Assembly: GCA_902554325.1 (NCBI GenBank)
Contig: CACDOH010000003.1
Span: forward strand, 62,001-126,000
DNA from: an uncultured Pelagibacteraceae bacterium
Lineage (GTDB): Bacteria > Pseudomonadota > Alphaproteobacteria > Pelagibacterales > AG-422-B15
Reading direction: 5' to 3'
DNA: 64,000 nucleotides
How positions within the stretch are numbered: position 1 is the first letter of the stretch; the number at the start of each line of letters is the position of its first letter. Both the position numbers and the translations under genes were made by a program. Positions 1 through 10,575 of the stretch are shown piece by piece. The notes below the pieces were generated by a model. It had not been told where the DNA came from and searched no databases. It saw only the letters and a list, made by a program, of their open reading frames with translations.

Positions 1-29
1 TCTCTTTACTACTAACACTGATTTGATAT

Positions 30-1361
30 ATGAATTTTGAAATCACAGCTCAAAAAATTATTGAAAAGACTCTCAAAAGTGGAGCTACTGATTGCGATGT
101 TGTGCTTGCAAAGGCAAGTGGGAAATCAATCAGCTGCAGAAAACAGAATATAGAAGATCTTGAAGAGTCAAATGATAGCACCATTGGAATAAGAGCGCTG
201 GTTGATCAGAAGCAAGCTTTTGTTTCTTCATCTGAAGTAGATGATGATAATATAGAAACACTTGTAAACAAGTGTGTATCCATGGCAAAATTAGCACCCA
301 TTGACGATACGGCTGTCTTGGGCGATAGTTCATTATTCGAGAGCGAAATAGGTAATTTAGAATTACATCAAAGTGAAGAGACTTACACTGAAGTTCTAAT
401 AGACTCAGTTAAGGAGTGTGAAGAAGCAGCTCTTTCAGTGCCTGGGATAAGTAATTCAGAAGGGGCTGGAGCATCTTTTTCACAGGGCGAATTCTACTTA
501 GCGACTAGTAATGGATTCCAGGGAGGATACAAATCATCAACCAATTCTATATCTTGTTCTGTTCTAGCTGGTGATGGACAAAGTATGGAAAGAGATTATG
601 ATTACTCTGTATCAAGACATTTTTCAGATTTGCGATCAGCTAAAGAAATTGGAACATCAGCGGCAAACAAAACATTAAAACGTTTAAATCCAAAAAAAAT
701 AAAATCAACAAAACTTCCGGTAATATTTGATAAAAGAATTAGTAATGGCTTAATCGGATATCTTGCTGGAGCAATATCAGGTCCATCTATCGCAAGAGGA
801 ACAAGTTTTCTAAAGGATAGTCTTGGAAAACAAATTTTCAAAAAAGATGTAACTATAATCGATGATCCGGGAATTCTCAAAGGGTTGGGCTCTAAACCGT
901 TTGATGGAGAAGGAATTCAGGTCAGTAAAAAAGAAATTGTGTCCAATGGAAAACTCAATACTTGGATTTTAAATACCTCAACAGCAAAGAAGCTTAACTT
1001 TAAAACAACAGGAAACGCATCACGTTCTGTTGGAGCACCTCCAGGTGTATCAACATCAAATTTTTTTATGACTAATGGAATACTGTCCTATGATGATATG
1101 ATCAAATCTATTAAATATGGTTTTTATGCAAATGAACTAATTGGAATGGGCGTTAACTTAGTTACAGGCGATTATAGTATGGGTGCTAGTGGCATGCTGA
1201 TTGAAAATGGCGAAATTACTCATGCTGTAAGTGAAGTAACTATAGCTTCAAATCTTACAGAAATGTTTTTAAATTTATCCGCTGCTAATGATCTTGAGTT
1301 CAAGTACCGAACCAACGCTCCTACAGTTCTAATTGAGCATATGACACTGGCAGGAAAATAA
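30..1361 (+). CDS. pmbA: TldD/PmbA family metalloprotease (PmbA/TldE-like)
   Basis: 443 aa ORF; PmbA-like C-terminus (GxxLVTGDYSMGASGMLIENGEI) and N-terminal region; followed by lipid A genes as in many alphaproteobacteria. Confidence 0.9.
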   Translation: MNFEITAQKIIEKTLKSGATDCDVVLAKASGKSISCRKQNIEDLEESNDSTIGIRALVDQKQAFVSSSEVDDDNIETLVNKCVSMAKLAPIDDTAVLGDSSLFESEIGNLELHQSEETYTEVLIDSVKECEEAALSVPGISNSEGAGASFSQGEFYLATSNGFQGGYKSSTNSISCSVLAGDGQSMERDYDYSVSRHFSDLRSAKEIGTSAANKTLKRLNPKKIKSTKLPVIFDKRISNGLIGYLAGAISGPSIARGTSFLKDSLGKQIFKKDVTIIDDPGILKGLGSKPFDGEGIQVSKKEIVSNGKLNTWILNTSTAKKLNFKTTGNASRSVGAPPGVSTSNFFMTNGILSYDDMIKSIKYGFYANELIGMGVNLVTGDYSMGASGMLIENGEITHAVSEVTIASNLTEMFLNLSAANDLEFKYRTNAPTVLIEHMTLAGK

Positions 1362-1426
1362 GCTTTTTAGCCATAAACCAATATTTAGATTTAAATTTTC
1401 TGTAATAGTATTATGAATACCTTCTC

Positions 1427-3157
1427 ATGACTGGATCGCAGATATTAACAAGGTTATTCAGAGATAGTATAAAACCTTACGCATCAAGATTAGCAAGCTC
1501 CTTATTCTTTATGGTAATAATAGCCCTATCAACAGGTGCGACTGCTTGGCTGCTTGACCCTGCAATTGACAAAATTTTTCTTGATAAAGATGAGTCAATG
1601 TTGTTATTAATTCCAATTGCAATAATTCTTACACTGCTTATTAAAAGTGTTGCAACCTACATCCAGGTTGTGCTTTTAAATGGTGTAGCGCAAAATATTA
1701 TTGCAGACACACAAATAAAATTATTCAAAAAAATTATCAATGCTGACTTATCTTGGCTTCATAAGATACACTCAGCAAAGATAATTTCTAATTTTCTGTA
1801 TGACGTTACTTTACTTCAAGATGCAGTTAGTAGCAGTCTTGCTAATGGAGTTAAGGATTTACTGACACTCATTTGCCTACTTGGCGTTATGTATTACCAA
1901 GACTGGCAACTAGCAACTATAGCAATTATAGCTTTCCCTTTAGTCGGAGTATTGACAAGAAGATTGGGCAAAAGAGTAAAAAAAGCCTCGACAGAAACAC
2001 AGGAAGAAACGGGAGTGCTTGCATCCATACTTTCTGAAAATTTAGATGGAACAAGAATTGTAAAAGCTTATCAACAAGAAGAGAAAGAGATTGAAAAACT
2101 TAGTAATTCGGTATTGAGAAGGGTTCAAAAAATTCTCAAAGGGGCAAATGCTCGTGGGGCCGCATCACCATTTGCTGAATTTCTTGCCGGTTTTGGTATA
2201 GCGGGAACATTATACTATGCAGGTTTGAGGGGCCTTCAAGGAGAACTACCATTAAACGAATTTGTATCATTTCTTGGAGCAATGATGTTGGCATTTCAAC
2301 CACTTAGAAGACTCGCCTCAATAAATACAACTCTCCAAGAAGGTTTTGCAGCAGCTATAAGAGTATTCGGTCTATTAGACCAAAAGAGCTTAATTAACGA
2401 AAAAAAAGATGCGAAAGATCTATCATTAAATAAATCTAATATTGATTTAAATGAGGTTACTCTCTCTTATGAAGGACAGATCAATTCAGCGCTAAAGAAA
2501 GTTAGTCTTAATATTCCTCACGGAAAAACTACTGCTTTAGTGGGACCAAGTGGATCAGGTAAATCGTCTATTTTAAATCTTATACCAAGATTCTATGATC
2601 CCGACTCAGGTGAACTAAAAATTGACGGACAAAATATAAAAGATTTGACAATTTCTTCAGTGAGGTCAGTGATTGCTTTAGTTAGTCAGGAACCAATTCT
2701 ATTTGATATGTCCATTAAAGAAAATATTCTCTACAGCAGACCTAACTCTACTAACGAAGAAATAGTAAGTGCTGCAAAATCTGCTGCTGCAGACACATTT
2801 ATTGCTCAGCTGCCAAATGGATACGATACGATAATTGGAGAGAAGGGATATAGTCTTTCAGGTGGTCAAAAGCAAAGAATCTCAATTGCAAGAGCTTTTT
2901 TAAAAAATGCACCAATACTTTTATTGGATGAAGCAACCTCAAGTTTAGATACCAAGTCAGAAAGCCTTGTTCAGGAAGCAATAAAGAAACTAATGAAAGA
3001 TAGAACAACTTTGGTAATAGCTCATAGGCTAAGCACCATAATAAATGCTGATCAAATTATAGTTCTAGACGATGGAAAGATAGTTGAAAGCGGCAATCAT
3101 GAAGGGTTGCTATTAAAGAATGGCATTTATAAGAAATTATACGAACGCGAATTTTAA
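1427..3157 (+). CDS. msbA: ABC transporter, ATPase-permease fusion (MsbA-like lipid A flippase)
   Basis: Six-TM exporter domain plus Walker A GPSGSGKSS, signature LSGGQKQR, Walker B ILLLDEATSSLD; adjacent to lipid A genes. Confidence 0.85.
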   Translation: MTGSQILTRLFRDSIKPYASRLASSLFFMVIIALSTGATAWLLDPAIDKIFLDKDESMLLLIPIAIILTLLIKSVATYIQVVLLNGVAQNIIADTQIKLFKKIINADLSWLHKIHSAKIISNFLYDVTLLQDAVSSSLANGVKDLLTLICLLGVMYYQDWQLATIAIIAFPLVGVLTRRLGKRVKKASTETQEETGVLASILSENLDGTRIVKAYQQEEKEIEKLSNSVLRRVQKILKGANARGAASPFAEFLAGFGIAGTLYYAGLRGLQGELPLNEFVSFLGAMMLAFQPLRRLASINTTLQEGFAAAIRVFGLLDQKSLINEKKDAKDLSLNKSNIDLNEVTLSYEGQINSALKKVSLNIPHGKTTALVGPSGSGKSSILNLIPRFYDPDSGELKIDGQNIKDLTISSVRSVIALVSQEPILFDMSIKENILYSRPNSTNEEIVSAAKSAAADTFIAQLPNGYDTIIGEKGYSLSGGQKQRISIARAFLKNAPILLLDEATSSLDTKSESLVQEAIKKLMKDRTTLVIAHRLSTIINADQIIVLDDGKIVESGNHEGLLLKNGIYKKLYEREF

Positions 3158-3161
3158 TTTG

Positions 3162-3842
3162 ATGATAAAGTATCTTGCAAGTAAAGTAATTGCACAAAAT
3201 ATAATATCTTATTTAGGATCTCTATATATTTTACTTGTACACAAGTCCTCGAAAATAAAATTTAAAGACCGAAAAAATATTAATGGACTATTTAAAAAAG
3301 ATGAGTCTTTTATTTATTCTTTTTGGCACGACCAACTTTTATTGTGTCCCCTTACGTGGCAAAATAAAAAACCTATAAGAGTTCTTATATCAAAGCATCG
3401 TGACGGTGATATAATATCTAAGGTCATTTCACATTTAGGCTTTAGCTCGATCCGAGGATCAACTCACAAATCCAACAAAACAAAAAATAAGGGTGGGCTT
3501 TTATCAGCTAGAAAAATGATAAAATCGCTTCAGGAAAATATTTGTATTGGTATTTCCCCTGATGGGCCTAAGGGGCCAAGACATAAAGTAAGTAACGGTA
3601 TAATTAGTATTGCAAAGCTTAGTGATTCAGTAATTGTTCCTGTGGGCATTGGATTTAAAAATAAATGGAAATTAAATACGTGGGATCAATTCATTATTCC
3701 AAAGCCGTTTAATGAAATAACTATAATTTGGGGCACACCAATTAAAGTAGGTAAAAGAAATACAAAGATTAAGCCAACAAAAGAAAAGCTTGAGAAACTG
3801 ATGAATGATCTCACAAAAAGAGCTAATAAAGGATATAATTAA
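3162..3842 (+). CDS. DUF374 lysophospholipid acyltransferase family protein
   Basis: ORF track start 3120 lies inside msbA; ATG 3162 (MIKYLASKV) is a better start; motifs SFWHDQLLL, ISKHRDGDIIS, GISPDGPKGPRH typical of DUF374. Confidence 0.85.
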   Translation: MIKYLASKVIAQNIISYLGSLYILLVHKSSKIKFKDRKNINGLFKKDESFIYSFWHDQLLLCPLTWQNKKPIRVLISKHRDGDIISKVISHLGFSSIRGSTHKSNKTKNKGGLLSARKMIKSLQENICIGISPDGPKGPRHKVSNGIISIAKLSDSVIVPVGIGFKNKWKLNTWDQFIIPKPFNEITIIWGTPIKVGKRNTKIKPTKEKLEKLMNDLTKRANKGYN

Positions 3843-5091
3843 AAAAGTGATATTATTTCTCTATCGTATATTTTCAAATTTAGCTCTCATCTTTATCCCT
3901 TTAGTTATCTTTATACGAAAAAGAAAAGGTAAAGAGTTGCAAGAAAGGATTAAAGAAAGGTATGGGAAAAATACGCATGAGCGAGAAATAGGTAAACTGA
4001 TCTGGATTCATGCTGCCAGCATTGGTGAGTGTCAATCAATACTGCCAATAGTAGATAAATTAAAAAAAGATCAATCTATTGATCAAATATTAATAACATC
4101 TGGAACTGTAACATCGGCACAAGTAATAAATAAAAGAATCAAAGGTAAAGTTGTACATCAATTCATTCCTTTCGATATACCTGTATTTGCAAATAGATTT
4201 CTAAATTACTGGAAGCCATCTCTTGCAGTTTTTGTAGAATCTGAAATTTGGCCTAACTTTATTCATAATCTAAATAACAAAAATATACCCCAAATTATAA
4301 TTAACGGAAGAATGACAATTAAAAGTTTTAAAAGGTGGTCTTTATTTAATGCATCGTCTAAAGATTTGTTTTCTAAATTTAGTTCCTGCAGTACGCAAAA
4401 TACAGATAGTACTTTGTTTTATGAAAAACTTGGAATTAAAAACACTAATTATACTGGTAATTTAAAGTTTGCCCTAACTCCTGATCCTACTGATACTAAA
4501 AAATATGACGAGCTCAAAGTTTTGACTGGCGGTAGAAAAATATTTCTTGCAGCAAGTACACACCCTGGAGAAGAAGAAATTATTAGTAGAGTGACTCTAA
4601 AATTAAAAAAAACTTGTAAAGATCTTCTAACAATCGTTGTTCCTAGGCATCCAAAAAGAAATAACATCATCAATAAGAATATTATTAAAAACACTGCAAT
4701 TAGATCAATGGGAAATAAAATTAAAAGAAATACTCATATTTATTTAGCAGATACAATTGGTGAATTAAATTTATTTTATAAGTTAGCAGATATAATTTTT
4801 ATTGGTGGCAGTTTAGTGATGCACGGGGGGCAAAATCCAATTGAAGCAGCGTACCATGGAAAAAAAGTATACCATGGCGAATACGTTGAAAATTTTTCTG
4901 ATGTATATATGACTTTAGATCAAATGAAATTATCACAAATTGTGAAAAATGAGAGACAGCTCGAATATTTTATTCATGAAGAGTATAAAACTTTAGACAA
5001 TGAGGTCAGAAAAGTTGGTATTGGCAGGTTAAAAAAAGAAGGTGAAGAAACAGTAAAAAAAGTATTAAAAGAAATATATCAACACCTCTGA
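3805..5091 (+). CDS. waaA: 3-deoxy-D-manno-octulosonic acid transferase
   Basis: IWIHAASIGE, VESEIWPN, AASTHPGEE, FIGGSLVMHGGQNPIEAA motifs of KdtA/WaaA; overlaps the upstream gene by 38 nt. Confidence 0.93.
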   Translation: MISQKELIKDIIKKVILFLYRIFSNLALIFIPLVIFIRKRKGKELQERIKERYGKNTHEREIGKLIWIHAASIGECQSILPIVDKLKKDQSIDQILITSGTVTSAQVINKRIKGKVVHQFIPFDIPVFANRFLNYWKPSLAVFVESEIWPNFIHNLNNKNIPQIIINGRMTIKSFKRWSLFNASSKDLFSKFSSCSTQNTDSTLFYEKLGIKNTNYTGNLKFALTPDPTDTKKYDELKVLTGGRKIFLAASTHPGEEEIISRVTLKLKKTCKDLLTIVVPRHPKRNNIINKNIIKNTAIRSMGNKIKRNTHIYLADTIGELNLFYKLADIIFIGGSLVMHGGQNPIEAAYHGKKVYHGEYVENFSDVYMTLDQMKLSQIVKNERQLEYFIHEEYKTLDNEVRKVGIGRLKKEGEETVKKVLKEIYQHL

Positions 5092-5097
5092 TTCATT

Positions 5098-6072
5098 ATG
5101 GAAAAATTTTTTCTGAAAATATGGTACCAGGAAGTATATTACGCAAATCTTGCCTCATTATTTTTTATTCCATTATCATGCATATACATAAGCCTTTTTT
5201 ACTTAAGAGCGTTATTTTATAAAAATAAAAAGTTCAATATCCCTATCATATGCATTGGTAATATAAATATTGGAGGAACGGGTAAAACCTCAACGTTACT
5301 GACACTAATTGAGGAAATAAAAAAGAAAGACAAGAAAGTATCAGTATTATTGAGAGGTTATAGATCTAAAAATAAATCTATTTTCCATAAGGTTTCAAAA
5401 TCGGATACATTTAATAAGGTTGGAGATGAAGCCCTGCTCTATGCAAATTGCGTCCCAACTTACATTACCACAAATAGAAATTTTGCAATTGAGAGAATAA
5501 TAAATGAAAAGCAAACAGACATCTTATTGTTAGATGATGGATTTCAAGATCGATCATTTCATAAAGATAAAAGTTTACTAACAGTTAATGGCAAGAGAGG
5601 TTTTGGAAATAAAATGTGCTTACCTGCAGGACCACTGAGGGAACTTATAAGACCTGCTCTAAAATCTGCACAATTTGTTGTCATTATTGGAGATGATCTA
5701 CATCATATTACAAAGAAATATGATTATGATAACCTAGAATTCTACAATGCTAATATTAAAGCCGTAGATGTTTTAGATAAGAAACGTTATTTCGCATTTA
5801 GCGGTATTGGAAATAACGACGGCTTTTTTGATACCTTGAAGAACGAAGGATACGACATTAAAAAAAAGAAAAGTTTTCCCGATCATTATCAGTTCACTAG
5901 AAAAGATTTAGAAAGCTTATTAGATAAGGCAAAGATAGAAAATTTATCACTTATCACGACAGAGAAGGACTATGTTCGCATTCCTGAAGATTATAGGAAG
6001 AACGTTGATTGTTTCAAGATCAAGCTTGAAATACCGAATGTTGAAAAACTAATAAGAAAATTAATTAATTAA
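5098..6072 (+). CDS. lpxK: tetraacyldisaccharide 4'-kinase
   Basis: GNINIGGTGKT Walker A, LLLDDGFQDRS motif; next to waaA. Confidence 0.93.
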   Translation: MEKFFLKIWYQEVYYANLASLFFIPLSCIYISLFYLRALFYKNKKFNIPIICIGNINIGGTGKTSTLLTLIEEIKKKDKKVSVLLRGYRSKNKSIFHKVSKSDTFNKVGDEALLYANCVPTYITTNRNFAIERIINEKQTDILLLDDGFQDRSFHKDKSLLTVNGKRGFGNKMCLPAGPLRELIRPALKSAQFVVIIGDDLHHITKKYDYDNLEFYNANIKAVDVLDKKRYFAFSGIGNNDGFFDTLKNEGYDIKKKKSFPDHYQFTRKDLESLLDKAKIENLSLITTEKDYVRIPEDYRKNVDCFKIKLEIPNVEKLIRKLIN

Positions 6073-6076
6073 AATA

Positions 6077-6952
6077 ATGAAATCATTATTCAAGATCTTG
6101 GTAAAGTATCCACTGGAGTTTTTATGTTTTATTATCTTCTTTACAGTCTTTAAAATTCTACCTCTTAAAATGTCGCGTACTCTTGGAATATTAATTACTA
6201 CTTCTGTTGGACCATTTCTTCCAATACATAATCTTTTGATAAAAAATTTATCCATTGCATTTCAAGATAAAGATAAAAAGTGGATTAATGATACAGCTAA
6301 TAGGGTTTGGAAGAATCTGGGCTATACAATCTCAGAATATGCTCATATGAACAGTATACTCAAAAAAAAGATTGAAGTTATTAATAATGAATTTTCAGAT
6401 GATGTATTTAATGAAAATGGACATAGTGTAATTGTTTCAGGCCATAGTTCAAATTGGGAAATACCTGGAATGGCTCTTCGTAGTAAGATGAATAGGGTCT
6501 CAGCGATAGTTAGAGAACCAAATAATCCTCTAATAAATTTTGTCGTAAAACAACTAAGACGCAAATATAGTATTCAATGTTATAGTAAAAACAGATCAGG
6601 GACGAGACAGCTATTAAATCAATTCAATAAAGGAAGTTCTATTGCCCTCTTGGCAGATCAACAATTGTCTTCAGGAACAAAGGTTAAATTTTTTAATAAG
6701 GAAATGAATATATCAACACTTCCTGCACAAATTGCTTTGAAAGCAAAATGTAAAATATTTTTAGCCTGGCCAATACGAACAATTGATAATAATTTTAAAT
6801 TTGAGGTAGTTGAGTGCATTGATACAAAAGATAAAGAGAGTAATGAAGAAAACATTTATAAAATTTCAGCTCAAATATCCTCATTTTACCAAGAAATGAT
6901 TACTAAGTACCCTGAACAATACTTTTGGTTCCACAATAGATGGAAAATATAA
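6077..6952 (+). CDS. lauroyl/myristoyl acyltransferase (LpxL/HtrB-like)
   Basis: VSGHSSNWEI (HX4D/E-type motif), LLADQQ, WFHNRWK C-terminus of the LpxL family. Confidence 0.85.
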   Translation: MKSLFKILVKYPLEFLCFIIFFTVFKILPLKMSRTLGILITTSVGPFLPIHNLLIKNLSIAFQDKDKKWINDTANRVWKNLGYTISEYAHMNSILKKKIEVINNEFSDDVFNENGHSVIVSGHSSNWEIPGMALRSKMNRVSAIVREPNNPLINFVVKQLRRKYSIQCYSKNRSGTRQLLNQFNKGSSIALLADQQLSSGTKVKFFNKEMNISTLPAQIALKAKCKIFLAWPIRTIDNNFKFEVVECIDTKDKESNEENIYKISAQISSFYQEMITKYPEQYFWFHNRWKI

Positions 6953-6973
6953 ATCTAATTTTTTTTTAAAAAA

Positions 6974-7774
6974 TTAATCTAAAAGCAATTGTGGGTCTAC
7001 ATAGGTATTAAACACCATTACTCCCCAGTGAAGGTGGGGACCAGTTGATCTTCCTGTAGAACCTACTTCACCAATAACATCATCTTTTGAAACGGTTTGA
7101 TTTACTGTTACTTTTACATTAGATAAATGAGCATAAATTGATTTTACCCCATGCCCATGATCAAGAATTATGGTTCCACCTGTATAATAAAGATCATCTT
7201 CGGCATGTATAACAAGTCCTTCATTGCAGGCATAAATTGGGGTTCCAGTTTCAGCCGCAATATCTAAACCACGATGTGGACTTTTAGCTTTTCCATTTAA
7301 TATTCTTTGACTACCAAAAACACCACTGATAATTCCTTCTGTTGGTTGAATAAAACTATCTTTAAAATAAGTAAGGTCTAAGTTGATTTTTTTCTTTTCT
7401 TTTATCAAATCATTTTCATAAATTATTCTTTCAATTATTTCATCATCAAGTGGTGTAACCATTTGTTCTGGTAAACCGTCAATCCTTTGTATGTCGTAGT
7501 CTTGTTTTATTATATTTATTTGATGAATTTTAATTAATGATCCATTTTTTAAATATGTCACACTTATAGGTTCCACATGGTCCCTGCCGACTGCAAATAC
7601 AAAGTGACCTTTTTCGCTAACTTTTATAAAATTATTATCTACTATAATTTCATCTGCATCTAATGACTGGCCGATAACCAGGCTTCCTTGAGGTATTTCT
7701 TTGGGTAAATCAGCTGCTATGGCTGGTTGAAAAATAAAAAAAAAGATTGCTATTAATTTAATCTTTATTTTCAT
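6974..7774 (-). CDS. M23 family metallopeptidase
   Basis: Signal peptide; SPHRGLDIAAETGTPI...LDHGHGVKSIYAHLS...GPHLHWGV LytM/M23 motifs. Confidence 0.92.
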   Translation of the reverse strand: MKIKIKLIAIFFFIFQPAIAADLPKEIPQGSLVIGQSLDADEIIVDNNFIKVSEKGHFVFAVGRDHVEPISVTYLKNGSLIKIHQINIIKQDYDIQRIDGLPEQMVTPLDDEIIERIIYENDLIKEKKKINLDLTYFKDSFIQPTEGIISGVFGSQRILNGKAKSPHRGLDIAAETGTPIYACNEGLVIHAEDDLYYTGGTIILDHGHGVKSIYAHLSNVKVTVNQTVSKDDVIGEVGSTGRSTGPHLHWGVMVFNTYVDPQLLLD

Positions 7775-7970
7775 TTATCTCTTTGTATCTCCTTAGTGCA
7801 ACTTTTGGATTTGCATAAATTTCCTGTAAATCAACGTTCCAATACTTCAAATTATCAAGTGAGATCTTCTCTTTTGTGATTGAGCATTCTACATAATCCC
7901 CAGACTTTATTATTTGAAACTGGCCATGATGCAATCTTATTTCTGCCTTCGTAGTAAAACTATTTGTCAT
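7758..7970 (-). CDS. DUF2093 domain-containing protein
   Basis: 70 aa with GDYVECSITKEKISLDNLKYWNVDLQEIYANP resembling DUF2093; next to xseA as in other alphaproteobacteria. Confidence 0.8.
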   Translation of the reverse strand: MTNSFTTKAEIRLHHGQFQIIKSGDYVECSITKEKISLDNLKYWNVDLQEIYANPKVALRRYKEINENKD

Positions 7971-9261
7971 TAATTTCTCTAAGTTTGGCTTTTAAAGTAG
8001 CAAAATTAGTTTCTATGATCAACTCACTTTCATCTTTTAAATCTTTTTTTGATTTGATTATTCTATTTGAACTCCTTGTAACTGAGTACCCTCTTTTTAA
8101 AACAGATTTATAACTCAAGCTTTCAAGGAGTGTACTTTTATTATCTAATTCTTTTTGAAGCCTCTCTACCAAAATATTTTTTGCTTTCAATAGAGACTCC
8201 TCTAAAGAAATGAGTTTTACTTTACTGCTCTTTAATTGCTCACCGATAACACGAAAATTAAGTGATTGAGAAATATTTTGAAAATGAGAAGTAAGATTAT
8301 TTAGAAAAAGTTTTAGTGAAACAGGCAATTTATCTTTTATTGAAATGAAATTGTCTTTAAGATTATCAAGGTATAAATTTATTGAATAATTTAGACGATT
8401 ATTTTTTTCACTGATGTCCCTCAAAAGTTCTTCTTTATCTGGGGTAGAAATTTCTGCTGCAGCTGTAGGCGTTGGTGCTCTTAAGTCAGAAACAAAATCA
8501 ATTAGTGTGGTATCTGTTTCATGACCAATTGCAGATACAATAGGAATATTACTTTTGAAGACAGACCTGATTACAATTTCTTCATTGAAAGGCCAAAGGT
8601 CTTCTATACTGCCCCCACCACGTGCTATGATAATAAGGTTCGGTATATTTACTTCGTCTTTACTCGATAAATTATTAAATCCATCTACTGCATCAGAAAT
8701 TAACTGAGCCGCATCTTGGCCCTGAACTGGAACAGGCCATAGAATGACATTGCATGGAAACCTCTCATTTAATCTATGAAGTATATCTTTTATAACTGCA
8801 CCTGTTGGAGATGTGACTATACCAATCGTTTCAGGATACTTTGGTAGACTTTTCTTATTTTGCTCATCAAATAAACCCTCAGCCACAAGCTTTTTCTTAC
8901 GTTGCTCTAAAAGAGCCATTAAGGCTCCCTCTCCTGCAGGAGTTATTGAATCAACTATAATTGAATAATCTGATCTCCCCGGGTATCGATCAGAATATCC
9001 CGTTGTGAGCTTACCTGAACAAATAACTTCTAATCCATCTTCGGGTACAAAACTAATTCTTGCTGCTGCACTTCGCCAGATTATTGCTTTTATAACGGCC
9101 TTATCATCTTTTAAATTTAAATATATGTGGCCTGACGCTGGCTTACTTAAACCCGAGACTTCCCCTCTAACTTTTACGTAGCCAAAACTGTTTTCAAGAG
9201 TTCCCTTTATAGAGTCTGAAATTTCTGAAACTGAGTACTCTTGGATATTTTCTCTAACCAT
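7960..9261 (-). CDS. xseA: exodeoxyribonuclease VII large subunit
   Basis: OB-fold N-term (VRGEVSGLSKPASGHIYLNLKD), IARGGGSIEDLWPFNEE, SAIGHETDTTLIDFVSDLRAPTPTAAAE. Confidence 0.95.
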   Translation of the reverse strand: MVRENIQEYSVSEISDSIKGTLENSFGYVKVRGEVSGLSKPASGHIYLNLKDDKAVIKAIIWRSAAARISFVPEDGLEVICSGKLTTGYSDRYPGRSDYSIIVDSITPAGEGALMALLEQRKKKLVAEGLFDEQNKKSLPKYPETIGIVTSPTGAVIKDILHRLNERFPCNVILWPVPVQGQDAAQLISDAVDGFNNLSSKDEVNIPNLIIIARGGGSIEDLWPFNEEIVIRSVFKSNIPIVSAIGHETDTTLIDFVSDLRAPTPTAAAEISTPDKEELLRDISEKNNRLNYSINLYLDNLKDNFISIKDKLPVSLKLFLNNLTSHFQNISQSLNFRVIGEQLKSSKVKLISLEESLLKAKNILVERLQKELDNKSTLLESLSYKSVLKRGYSVTRSSNRIIKSKKDLKDESELIIETNFATLKAKLREINDK

Positions 9262-9312
9262 TTAATTTAATTCCTTATATGCTAATATATCAATTAATTT
9301 AAATTTTACTTT

Positions 9313-10575
9313 ATGAAAATTCTTGTACTTGGAAATGGAGCTAGGGAGCATTCTCTATGCCATGCAATATCAAGAAGTCCTTTGGCTACATCACTATTTT
9401 GTGCTCCTGGGAATTATGGAATAAGTCTACTAGCAGAATGTAAAGATTTAGATCTTGATGATTTTAACTCTATTCATTCATATTGTGTCGAAAAATTTAT
9501 TGATTTAATTGTAGTTGGACCTGAGGTTCCATTAGTTGCGGGAATAGTGGATTATTTTGTATCAAAAAATATTAAAATATTTGGTCCAAATAAATACGCA
9601 TCCCAACTTGAAGGATCAAAGAGCTTTATGAAAGATCTTTGCAAAAATTATTCTATTCCAACAGCTGCCTATTCTACTTTTGATAACTACGAAGACGCAG
9701 TCAAATACTTAAAAAAACAAAGTTTGCCAATTGTAGTAAAAGCAAATGGATTAGCTGCCGGAAAAGGAGTGACAGTCGCAGATAGTTTTGAAATGGCTGA
9801 AAAAGCTCTGAAGGAAATTTTTGAAAATAAATTTGGAATAAATATGACCGCAGTCATTGAAGAATTTATGGAAGGTGAAGAAGCGAGTTACTTTGTATGC
9901 ACTGATGGTACTGAGTTTATTTCTCTTGAAAGTGCTCAAGACCATAAACGCATAGGAGAAAATGATACTGGTCCTAACACAGGTGGGATGGGAGCCTACT
10001 CACCTGCTCCTATCTTTACAGATGAGATTAAAAAACAAGTCGATGATGAAATTATATATCCCACACTAAATGCCATGAGAGAGTTAGGTCATCCATATCA
10101 AGGTATTTTGTATGCAGGGCTAATGATTAAAAATGGGAAGGCAAAACTTGTTGAATATAATATTAGATTTGGAGATCCTGAATGCCAAGTTTTAATGCTA
10201 AGAATGAAAAGTGATATAGTTCAACTTATGCTGAGCTGTATCGATAAAGATTTACATGACTTTGAATTAAAATGGGAAGATGATCATTGTGCAACAGTTG
10301 TAATGGCATCGAATGGATACCCAGGATCATTTGAGAAAGAAACTGTAATTAACGGAATAGATAAGTTAGAAAATACTGATACTTTTCAGGTATTTCACGC
10401 TGCAACAGCTATTAAAGATAAAAAAATAATTGCTACAGGTGGAAGAGTCCTCTCTGTAACGTCAAAAAATGCATCACTTAGTGAGGCTTTGAAGAAAATC
10501 TATGATTCAATTCACTCGATAGACTGGCCTGAGGGGTACTATAGAAAAGATATTGGAAAGAAAGCTTTAACGTGA
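9313..10575 (+). CDS. purD: phosphoribosylamine--glycine ligase
   Basis: MKILVLGNGAREHSL, GPEVPLVAGI, VVKANGLAAGKGV, DHKRIGENDTGPNTGGMGAYSP. Confidence 0.97.
   Translation: MKILVLGNGAREHSLCHAISRSPLATSLFCAPGNYGISLLAECKDLDLDDFNSIHSYCVEKFIDLIVVGPEVPLVAGIVDYFVSKNIKIFGPNKYASQLEGSKSFMKDLCKNYSIPTAAYSTFDNYEDAVKYLKKQSLPIVVKANGLAAGKGVTVADSFEMAEKALKEIFENKFGINMTAVIEEFMEGEEASYFVCTDGTEFISLESAQDHKRIGENDTGPNTGGMGAYSPAPIFTDEIKKQVDDEIIYPTLNAMRELGHPYQGILYAGLMIKNGKAKLVEYNIRFGDPECQVLMLRMKSDIVQLMLSCIDKDLHDFELKWEDDHCATVVMASNGYPGSFEKETVINGIDKLENTDTFQVFHAATAIKDKKIIATGGRVLSVTSKNASLSEALKKIYDSIHSIDWPEGYYRKDIGKKALT

Noticed and set aside
6956-6976. A/T inverted repeat between lpxL-like and M23 genes (taatttttt-ttt-aaaaaatta)
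   Set aside because: Could be a weak convergent terminator, but such runs are common by chance in this AT-rich sequence
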